From Eutreptiella sp. 'Long Island Sound 2002' (Eukaryota; Euglenozoa; Euglenophyceae; Eutreptiales; Eutreptiaceae), in assembly GCA_964036045.1 (NCBI GenBank), contig OZ038402.1:11923739-11987738 (forward strand): a DNA stretch of 64,000 nucleotides, in the 5' to 3' direction. Below are positions 47,755 through 55,455 of this stretch, piece by piece. The notes below the pieces were generated by a model. The model did no database searches. It was given only the letters and a program-made list of their open reading frames with translations, and was not told the origin of the DNA. Numbering within the stretch: the first letter of the stretch is position 1; every line of letters begins with the position of its first letter. The position numbers were made by a program, and so were the translations under genes.

Positions 47755-49724
47755 AATGGAAATTTCCGAACCTGATTTTTTTGATGGTCGACTATACATT
47801 TTGAGGAATTCGCGGATACACAATGTCCCCAATTGAAAAAAAAAAAAAAAAGACCCGGGGAACCAAAAGCAATAGCTTGACCTAATCAAATCTCCAAAAT
47901 ATGAAAGCTCGTCCCTCTGATTTTTTTACACAACTGCCATGGGTCCTTAAAGGCCACGGTCCCATAATATGAACCAATGGTTGACTATAGGTTTTGAGGA
48001 ATTCTGGACTACACAATGTCCCCAATTCAAAAAAAAAAAAAAAAAAGAACCGGGGAACCAAAAGCAATAGCTTGACCTAATCAAATCTCCAAAATATGAA
48101 AAATCGTCCCTCTGATTTTTTTACACAACTGGCATGGGTCCCTAAAGGCCACGGTCCCATAATCTGAACGAATGGTTGACTATAGGTTTTGAGGAATTCT
48201 GGACTACACAATGTCCCCAATTCAAAAAAAAAAAAAAAGAACCGGGGAACCAAAAGCAATAGCTTAACACAATCAAATCTCCAAAATGTGAAAAATTGTC
48301 CCTCTGATTTTTTTACACAACTGGCATGGGTTCCCAAAGGCCACGGTCCCATAATATGAACTAATGGTCGACTATACGTTTTGAGGAATTCGCGGATACA
48401 CAATGTCCCCAATTGAAAAAAAAAAAAAGAAAACAAAAAAGAACCGGGGAACCAAAAGAAATAGCTTGACCTAATCAAATCTTGAAAATATGAAAAATCG
48501 ACCCTCTGACTTTTTTACACAACTGGCATGGGTCCCTAAAGGCCACGGTCCCATAATATGAACCAATGGTCGACTATACGGTTTGAGGAATTCGCGAATA
48601 CACAATGTCCCCAATTCAAAAAAAAAAAAAAAAAAAGAACCGGGGAACCAAAAGCAATAGCTTGACCAAATCAAATCTCCAAAATATGAAAAATCATCCG
48701 TCTGATTTTTTTACACAACTGCCATGGGTCCCTAAAGGCCACGGTCCCATAAGATGAACCAATGGTCGACTATACGTTTTTAGGAATTCGCGAATACACA
48801 ATGTCCCCATTTAAAAAAAAAAAAAAAAAAAGAACCGGGGAACCAAAAGCAATAGCTTGACCTAATCAAATCTCCAAAATATGGAAAATCATCCGTCTGA
48901 TTTTTTTACACAACTGCCATGGGTCCCTAAAGGCCACGGTCCCATAAGATGAACCAATGGTCGACTATACGTTTTTAGGAATTCGCGAATACACAATGTC
49001 CCCATTTAAAAAAAAAAAAAAAAAAAGAACCGGGGAACCAAAAGCAATAGCTTGACCTAATCAAATCTCCAAAATGTGAAAAATCGTCCCTCTGATTTTT
49101 TTACACAACTGCCATGGGTCCCTAAAGGCCACGGTCCCATAAGATGAACCAATGGTGGACTATACGTTTTGAGAAATTCGGGAATACACAATGTCCCCAA
49201 TTCAAAAAAAAAAAAAGAACCGGGGAACCAAAAGCAATAGCTTGACCTAATCAAATCTCCAAAATATGAAAAATCGTCCCTCTGATTTTTTTACACAACT
49301 GGCATGGGTCCCTAAAGGCCACGGTCCCATAAGATAAACCAATGGTCGACTATACATTTTTAGGAATTCGCGAATACACAATATCCCCAATTCAAAAAAA
49401 AAAAAAAAAGAACCGGGGAACCAAAAGCAATAGCTTGACCAAATCAAATCTCCAAAATATGAAAAAGCGTCCCTCTGATTTTTTTACACAACTGGCATGG
49501 GTCCCTAAAGGCCACGGTCCCATAATCTGAACCAATGGTTGACTATAGGTTTTGAGGAATTCGCGAATACACAATATCCCCAATTCAAAAAAAAAAAAAA
49601 AGAACCCGGGAACCAAAAGCAACAGCTTGACCTAATCAAATCTCCAAAATATGAAAAATCGTTGCTCTGATTTTTTTACACAACTGGCATGGGTCCCTGG
49701 CATGGGTCCCTGGCATGGGTCCCC
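47755..49724. repeat. tandem array of about 193-bp units, each with an A13-A19 tract
   Basis: Ten units, the first truncated. Each has a core TCGACTATACGTTTT, GAGGAATTCGCG, ACACAATGTCCCC, an A tract, GAACCGGGGAACCAAAAGCA, ATAGCTTGACCTAATC, then TTTTTTTACACAACTG and GGTCCCTAAAGGCCACGG. The A tracts start at about 47836, 48029, 48224, 48416, 48618, 48813, 49008, 49204, 49394 and 49587 (spacing 190-202). Tract lengths run from 13 to 19. Units around 48700-49025 are nearly identical to each other, indicating recent duplication. The array ends in three copies of the 13-bp GGCATGGGTCCCT (49686-49724). The minus-strand ORFs through it are repeat artefacts. No protein or RNA function is evident. Confidence 0.9.

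Positions 49725-49726
<2 letters not shown>

Positions 49727-49756
<30 letters not shown>
49727..49756. repeat. CT dinucleotide microsatellite
   Basis: About 13 CT repeats directly after the 13-bp triplet that ends the 193-bp array. Confidence 0.95.
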
Positions 49757-49813
49757 CCATCCCCCTCCTTCTCTCAGAACATTAAAACACCTCAGAAACA
49801 GTGCAATGCCAAA

Positions 49814-50125
49814 ATGATCCACCGATGCACCAATCCATGCCACAGTGCCACAATGTCTGTCCAGCTGCAATGCAACAGGACGGGCAGCATAGCTGCAGTG
49901 ATAAAATGGCAACCAACTGATCAAAACGTATTTGAAATCAAGAAATTGCACAAATGGCCCAGTTCTGCCCCCCTTTCATCCCAGGGATGGAGGGACATCA
50001 CTGGGGATACACATGGCAGGAGACTGGTGGTAACTTTCAGTGATGAAACCAACATGGCAGTGTATGGCAATAAATGGTGTCTCTTTACACGAGTGGCCCA
50101 ACAACAGGTTGCAGGTTGTGCATAA
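49814..50125 (+). CDS. ORF with FSDE motif, possibly an exon or DDE-transposase remnant
   Basis: An ATG-started 103-codon frame, open further upstream into the CT repeat. It encodes VIKWQPTDQNVFEIKKLHKW, then GWRDITGDTHGRRLVVTFSD running into ETNMAVYGNKWCLF, and ends with consecutive TAA and TGA at about 50123-50128. The hydrophobic-FSDE context loosely resembles the second catalytic Asp region of Tc1/mariner-type transposases. The other catalytic motifs are not visible and the similarity is short, so this is speculative. It could equally be an exon of an unrecognised gene or chance. Confidence 0.2.
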   Translation: MIHRCTNPCHSATMSVQLQCNRTGSIAAVIKWQPTDQNVFEIKKLHKWPSSAPLSSQGWRDITGDTHGRRLVVTFSDETNMAVYGNKWCLFTRVAQQQVAGCA

Positions 50126-50714
50126 TGATTCTGTGCTGCGAGCAAACGGGTAATCCAGACCAGGCCTGGGACAGGCGACTCATGCCCAAACTGTACACGT
50201 GCAGGACCCAGGGGACCAGAGGCAGCAGATTGGTCAACCTCTGTTTGTGACAATCGTTTGCCAGAGCAGCATTGCTCCACAAAGCTGGCACTTTGAGACA
50301 GACGGGGCACAAAGCAAGGGGAAGGAAGAAGGCAGGGTGGCAAAGACCCTGGGTGGAAGGCTGGCTTGGTACAATTGACACGGCATTGCACAGTCATGCC
50401 AGCATGCGAAGAACTTCAAGTGAACGGTTGCGCCCATGAGAATTGCATTGTTATCGGCCATTGGCGCTGCCCTTTGAATCCCTGTTGTTCGTCACGGCCC
50501 AAACATGCACAACACCCTTTGGGTCATCACTGAGACATGAAGAAGAAAAGCAGGTCAACAAACATGCGGCCAAAAGTGTCATTGGCATAGCGCCATAAAT
50601 TGGCAGTAAGGTGCATGTTGTGGGGGGCCTGTTCTCGCTCTTCTGCTTTGCAAAGTCACAGGCAGATATTGTGCACTGCTACGCCACATAGGCAAACGGC
50701 CATGCCGAACTGGC
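50126..50714. other. unassigned sequence
   Basis: No gene supported. Open frames on the minus strand here show no recognisable motif and overlap each other. Confidence 0.5.
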
Positions 50715-50902
50715 AGACAGCGCGCTGACACACAAATGACACACAGAGCGGACACAAAGAGAGCGCTGACACACAAACAACACACAGACAGCGCGCTGAC
50801 ACACGAACAACACACAGACAGCTGACACACAATGAACACACAGACAGCGCGCTGACACACAAATGACACACACAGAGCGCGCTGACACACAATGTACACA
50901 CA
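50715..50902. repeat. CACA-rich minisatellite, short array
   Basis: Irregular tandem units of about 30 bp built from GACAGCGCGCTGACACACAA plus ATGACACACA or TGAACACACA. The same unit, in the same orientation, forms the larger array at 53589-54291. Each unit contains the palindrome AGCGCGCT. Minus-strand frames give repeated Cys/Val-rich peptides (CVSALCVC type) that are repeat artefacts. Confidence 0.9.
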
Positions 50903-51233
50903 AAATCAGTCTCCAATGGATGCCATGCCCAGTCAGAAAAATTAATCAGAATGGGATGAGCTGTTCGATGAGGATGAAGAAGAACAAGCAGAAGAAACCA
51001 ATGCACCTCTTGGACTCCCTGGGGGCTACCACAATACGAAGATTAGGTCCCCCACAATGAAATGGGGACGGCAATAGACACTTGCCACAAACAGCCGTCA
51101 TGGTGGATAGTCTTCTGGCGCCAGAGAAAATTGTTTTGGGGCGACACACTCTGACTTTCAGATGACGTAAAAGGGGGAGGAGGTAGGAGGGCGGGCCTCC
51201 TCCTTCCAATTTTCGGATTCAAGCACGGCCCTG
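50903..51233. other. sequence downstream of the carbonic anhydrase gene
   Basis: Lies 3' of the minus-strand carbonic anhydrase stop. No gene seen. It may hold the 3' untranslated region; no canonical polyadenylation signal stands out. Confidence 0.4.
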
Positions 51234-52971
51234 TCAGAAGCGTCCAATGCAAGGGAGGAATTCGAAAATGACGGGCCTGAGTCTCCTTTTCCTGTACTCA
51301 TCCACAGCCTTGCCCCTTCTCTCTTTGCATGCCCCACCCACCCCCATGGTGTTGTCCCCTGGTGGTGGTCGAAAAGTCATCTGGGCAGGCCCCTGGCTGG
51401 CTATGCTGTGTGTGATGCCCCAGACATTATTCCATCCCCCGTGACAGCACTGTGAGCGCGATGAGGGGGGCATAACCTTGATTTTGTTCAGGGTTTCCTG
51501 AGTGACCTTCTTGACATCCTCCATCACAACCCATGTGACAACCTCGTTGCACGTGGGGGTGGTGAGGCCCCCGGCATACGTGTAGTAGTACCCAGTCCCA
51601 TCCCAAATCGTGGATAGCTGGACAGTGTCATTCATACGATAAAACTTGTTCAGCTCAGTGGCAGCTGATGCAGCGTTGGCAATGGCTGTCAGAGCGGCAG
51701 GTTCGTCAGGGTAGTCCGAATCCAGATCAAAGAAAACCCCCGCCACCAGCAGTGCATCAGCCCGGCCCGTGCCAACAGCTTCACCCACACTGTCCCCATA
51801 TTTCCTGTGGCGAGGCAAAGAGAACAAAAGGCAGGTTTGAACACTGACTGACTTGCCAGATGCTGTGATATCAAACCATCACTCAACTCTTGCACATTTG
51901 GGAATGACACGTCTTCGGGATGCAGTTTGGATGTGGCAATTGCCCGCATTCACCGATTAATGTGAGGCGGCGTTTCATCTGGCAACGGCATCCGACAACG
52001 CAGCGAATGTAAGATTGTATCAAAATGATGCCATTTCGGGGCACTGGATATCAGCAAGCCAGCAATATTTGCACTGCCCTTTCCTGTTTCCCCCTCCCCA
52101 TGCAACTGTACACCACCCTCCACAAGTTGAAATTTGTGTCCAACGAACGTGTCCCAGGATTAGTGGAAGGGGGGGGTGGGCAAAAAGGGGACCATGCAAA
52201 GGTGGCACGCTGACGTTCCGCCCCCCCCTTCCCACCCCTTCGTATGTGCACACAGGGTTGATCCTTTGCCCGTCAGGCCTGCACTGAAAGTGGGGACCTT
52301 GGGTGATAGTGGGAGAGGATGGCGCCTCAAGTACCTCTGCCATGCGAAGTGGGCTCCAAAGTGGCTGCGTCTCAGTTGCAGCGATTTAGCTGGTACTCCG
52401 GATCCAAGACTCCAGACCATGCCCTTTTGCACAGGCAGTAGGGAAATGCGCCAGATCAGGCTTGCTCTTTTAGCGCAAAAGTGCATCTTTCTTCTCTATG
52501 CCAAACCTGGTTAAACTTCAAGACACCCACTGTGTCTGAAACAGCAAACAGAACAACAGTCCGTCAGACAATCACAGTCTCGGGGGGGGGGGGGGGGGGA
52601 GTGGATTGTCCATGTTGGAGTGAATGCCTCAAGTGAATCTCACCTCAACAAACTGAGGCGTGCCAACCCTTGTCGCCAGGCAATACAGACTTGTTAAAGT
52701 GGACAAAGTGCGCCTCCAGGGCGTACTGTTTCCCGTTGAGGAAGTGCTCAGAGCCCTCGGTGTCCTTGCCTGTGCGTCCCCAGTGGAAATGCACTTACTC
52801 CAGCTGCCACATGTGCCTCTTTTTGGCACCACGGCTGGGCTGCAGATAGGGCCGCACCATATACTCAAGGTCTTCGGCAATGAGGGTGGGCTGGTGGCGG
52901 ATCATGTTGATCTGCAGTGTGTGGCCATTGTTTTTGATATCCAGCTCGCGAGTTGCACACAGTTGATTCGG
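51234..52971 (-). CDS. alpha-class carbonic anhydrase, three C-terminal exons, with an in-frame TAA
   Basis: Zinc enzyme interconverting CO2 and bicarbonate. Exons on the minus strand are 52971-52691, 51804-51477 and 51380-51234. The first contains NNGHTLQ (proton-shuttle His), VHFHWG (two zinc His), GSEH (Glu) and LEAHFVHFN (third zinc His). The second begins KYGDSVGEAVG and contains VAGVFFDLD and GGLTTPTCNEVVTWVVM (active-site Thr). The third begins TFRPPPGDN. Junctions: AACAA joined to GAAATATGG gives FNKKYGD as in the family; the 96-bp second intron (51476-51381) is phase 0. The first exon starts after TTGCAG at 52972. The N-terminal part with the usual QSPI motif was not found upstream. 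TAA at 52797-52795 replaces the conserved Gln before HFHWG. The end after RPPPGDN has no family match, so the last exon may be mis-bounded; its frame stops at TGA. The family is certain; the status (gene, pseudogene or recoded) is open. Confidence 0.88.
51805..52690 (-). other. 886-bp intron of the carbonic anhydrase gene
   Basis: Donor GTCTGT begins at 52690 (minus strand) and acceptor CGCCACAG ends at 51805. Phase 2 on both sides. It contains a run of 18 C on the coding strand (G on the plus strand, 52582-52599). Overlapping short ORFs show no homology. Confidence 0.8.
52795..52797 (-). other. in-frame TAA at a conserved Gln codon of the carbonic anhydrase
   Basis: The frame reads MWQLE, TAA, VHFHWGRTGKDTEGSEH. 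In animal alpha enzymes the same position is Gln (L-x-Q-F-H-F-H-W-G). All zinc ligands and both downstream exon junctions are otherwise intact. A single CAA to TAA change explains it as a nonsense mutation; a code in which TAA means Gln explains it equally. Both recognised genes in the window stop at TGA, which fits recoding but is weak evidence. Confidence 0.8.
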
Positions 52972-53588
52972 CTGCAAGGAGAGGGATGTGTGACGTTGCG
53001 ACAGTAACAGTCAAACAATGTGATGCCAGAACTGCGTTGCCTCCTTCAGGCACTAACGTAAGCAGATTACAGGTTGACTGGCCGAGAGAGGGGAAGCCCT
53101 CAAAATGCGTCCACAAGGTAAAACGGTTGCAAAGTTTTCAGTTTGGGTCCCAGGTTTTGCTCCTCCTCTGATCTGGGGTCCTATGGAAATCGATCCAACC
53201 AACCAAAAGTCATGCCAGTTGAGGCTGCTGTGGGTGAATGATGAACAGCTGTGTGTGAATGGGTATCTGTGATGGTGGGAAATCCCAGGCCTGCGTTTGG
53301 AATTCTTTTGGTTTCGTTTCGTTGAGTCCACACTGTTTCCCAAACAAGAACTAGCGGGTGAGTGACAGTGTGCACAAGGGCGCGAAGGCAGCAAGGGCGC
53401 AACATGACGGGTAGCCAGTGCCTCGCACCCAAGAACCTCAGCACTAACCAATGCAATGGTTCAGTGTTGTCAGCACTCAAACAGGTGTACTTGAAACTGA
53501 GGAGGCGGAAACAGCCCCGGCCCTGAATCCTGATGCGCTTAGCACCACTCCACACTCTATTCAAGAGGCAACAAGCAAGGAGGGCAAG
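52972..53588 (-). other. sequence upstream of the visible carbonic anhydrase exons
   Basis: Begins with a 3' splice site for the first recognised carbonic anhydrase exon (CTCCTTGCAG), so at least its right-adjacent part is intron. I could not find the expected N-terminal carbonic anhydrase exons. Open frames here have no recognisable motif. Confidence 0.45.
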
Positions 53589-54291
53589 GACAGCGCGCTG
53601 ACACACAAATTGACACACATAACACACAGACAGCGTGCTGACACACAAATGACACACACAGAGCGCGCTGACACGAATCGAACACACACACAGAGCGCGC
53701 TGACACACAACGAACACACAGACAGCGCGCTGACACCCAAATGACACAAACAGAGCGCGCTGACACACAATGAACACACAGACAGCGTGCTGACACACAA
53801 ATGACACAAACAGAGCGCGCTGACACACAATGAGCACACACAGACAGCGTGCTGACACACAAATGACACACACAGAGCGCGCTGACACACAATGAACACA
53901 CAGACAGCGCGCTCACACCCAAATGACACACACAGAGCGCGCTGACACACAATGAGCACACACAGACAGCGCGCTGACACACAAAATACACACACAGAGC
54001 GCGCTGACACACAACGAACACACAGACAGCTGACACACAATGAACACACAGACAGCGTGCTGACACACAAATGACACACACAGAGCGCGCTGACACACAA
54101 TGAACACACAGACAGCGCGCTCACACCCAAATGACACACACAGAGCGCGCTGACACACAATGAGCACACACAGACAGCGCGCTGACACACAAAATACACA
54201 CACAGAGCGCGCTGACACACAACGAACACACAGACAGCTGACACACAATGAACACACAGACAGCGTGCTGACACACAAATGACACACACAG
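53589..54291. repeat. CACA-rich minisatellite, long array
   Basis: About 700 bp of the unit also seen at 50715-50902: GACAGCGCGCTGACACACAA, then ATGACACACACAGAGCGCGC and TGACACACAATGAACACACA in alternation. A block with the rare variant GCGCTCACACCC is duplicated with a 208-bp period (about 53911 and 54119). Minus-strand ORFs of up to about 290 codons across it (Cys/Val/Ser-rich) follow from the repeat and are not called as genes. Confidence 0.95.
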
Positions 54292-54659
54292 ATTGCAAAG
54301 CACCAACCATTGACATACTGGGAACAATCTCCATCAGCGATCTGACTTTCGGATCTGAATTGTCTCGATATCGTGCTTCATACTTGACTCCAACAACAGG
54401 AAGTGGAAAACATGGCAACGGTAAGCAGTCCATACTCAAGTCTCATTCTAAACTCAAATTCTGTGGTGAACCAGGAACGGTAGGTTATACTGTAGTGTGA
54501 GTTACTGCCGCAGATGCTACTGTGTGCCAATCAATGATATGATAACATTATGCGCTACGCGGGCCTGCGGGTCTCACTTTTTTCCCTTGCTACCTGGATC
54601 CTGACGAAAAAAGCTCCAAAATTACCAGGAATGTAACCACATCCACAGACACACAGAAG
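54292..54659 (+). other. short exon-like segment followed by a splice-donor motif; otherwise unassigned
   Basis: The plus strand reads TIDILGTISISDLTFGSELS then RYRASYLTPTTGSGKHGNG and meets a good donor-like GTAAGC at 54421. This could be an exon of an unrecognised gene. No family is recognised and no partner exon is seen. The rest, to 54659, shows nothing. Confidence 0.2.
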
Positions 54660-54921
54660 ATCACTGTCAGTGTTCAGAAGGTCAGTGTTCGGGCGGACGG
54701 TCACGGTTGCACTCTACTGCTCACACCTAACAGGGCTCATAGGTTCGTCCGCTGATGGGCAGCAGATGGGCGGAGGGTGGTCATAGAGGGTCAAAACCCG
54801 AAAAAATGGGAGAGTCACTATTCTAAGTACTGAACACGATTTGCAAAACAATTTTGATTTTTGACCTGAAAAAAGCGGCAGGTCATCGATTCGTACAGAA
54901 TTCTCTAGGTTACTATACATC

Positions 54922-54952
54922 AATCGATAGCCCTTGCTCTGGGCTATCGATT
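54922..54952. other. perfect 12-bp stem hairpin in the left arm
   Basis: AATCGATAGCCC, a 7-nt loop TTGCTCT, then GGGCTATCGATT: a perfect inverted repeat nested within the larger inverted arm. Confidence 0.95.
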
Positions 54953-55096
54953 GCTCCCGGTGCTATTTCTTATTTCATCACTTTCGTGACATTTTTGCGT
55001 GTTTGTGGACCACAAACGAGCCATATACTGCTGCGCGGGCGGCGGCTGGTCTTCAGATGATCGAGCTTCGCTCGGATAAGAAAAAGCACCAGGCGC

Positions 55097-55127
55097 AATC
55101 GATAGCCCAGAGCAAGGGCTATCGATT
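55097..55127. other. perfect 12-bp stem hairpin in the right arm
   Basis: Exact reverse complement of the 31-bp hairpin at 54922-54952 (loop AGAGCAA). It stays fully conserved while the flanking arm sequence has diverged. Confidence 0.95.
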
Positions 55128-55455
55128 GATGCATAGTAACTTAGAGAAATCCGTAGGAATCGATGAACTGCCGATTTTTTCAGGTCGAAATTGAAAACCG
55201 CTTTTTAAATTGTGTTCAGTAGTTCAAACAATGACTATCCGAGTTTTCCGGGTTTTGACCATCTATGACCCACCGCCGCCCATCCTTGGCCCATCAGCGG
55301 ACGAACCTGCAAGCCCAGTTACGTGCGCGCAGTTTTCAGCAAGCCTGACGATCTGCCGCCCAGCGCTGACCCTCTGTTCAACAAAGTGTAGCAAATTGTA
55401 GCATTTGCAAAGCGTTTGCCTGAAGTTTGGCTTTGGCACAGTGACCGGATTCCCA

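Larger units (their letters stand above)
54660..55395. mobile_element. foldback/MITE-like element with about 300-bp imperfect inverted arms
   Basis: The left arm (about 54660-54975) is matched by the reverse complement of the right arm (about 55075-55395). Aligned blocks include GGTTCGTCCGCTGATGGGC, GGTCAAAACCCG, TACTGAACAC, GACCTGAAAAAA, TCATCGATTC, TTCTCTA-GTTACTAT and CATCAATCGATAGCCC. Both arms carry mismatches and small gaps. About 100 bp of unrelated sequence lies between them. No transposase is encoded, so if mobile it is non-autonomous. Exact ends and a target-site duplication could not be defined by eye. The length and arm size fit a foldback element or a large MITE; an inverted duplication by another route is the alternative. 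Confidence 0.7.

Noticed and set aside
47656-49622. Minus-strand ORFs with poly-Phe in the 193-bp array
   Set aside because: Poly-Phe is the A tract read backwards; all are repeat artefacts.
52629-52690. A frameshift at the end of the first carbonic anhydrase exon
   Set aside because: It disappears when the donor is placed at AACAA/GTCTGT: phase 2 then joins GAAATATGG and gives FNKKYGD, matching the family.
52768-52796. A 29-nt intron (GTAAGTG...GCACAG) that would remove the in-frame TAA from the carbonic anhydrase
   Set aside because: It would also delete the zinc-binding HFHWG, and 29 nt is too short for ordinary splicing. The consensus-like donor is still worth noting.
53557-54439. Minus-strand ORFs of up to about 290 codons rich in Cys/Val/Ser
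   Set aside because: Translation of the CACA-rich minisatellite; composition follows the repeat and stops vary among units.
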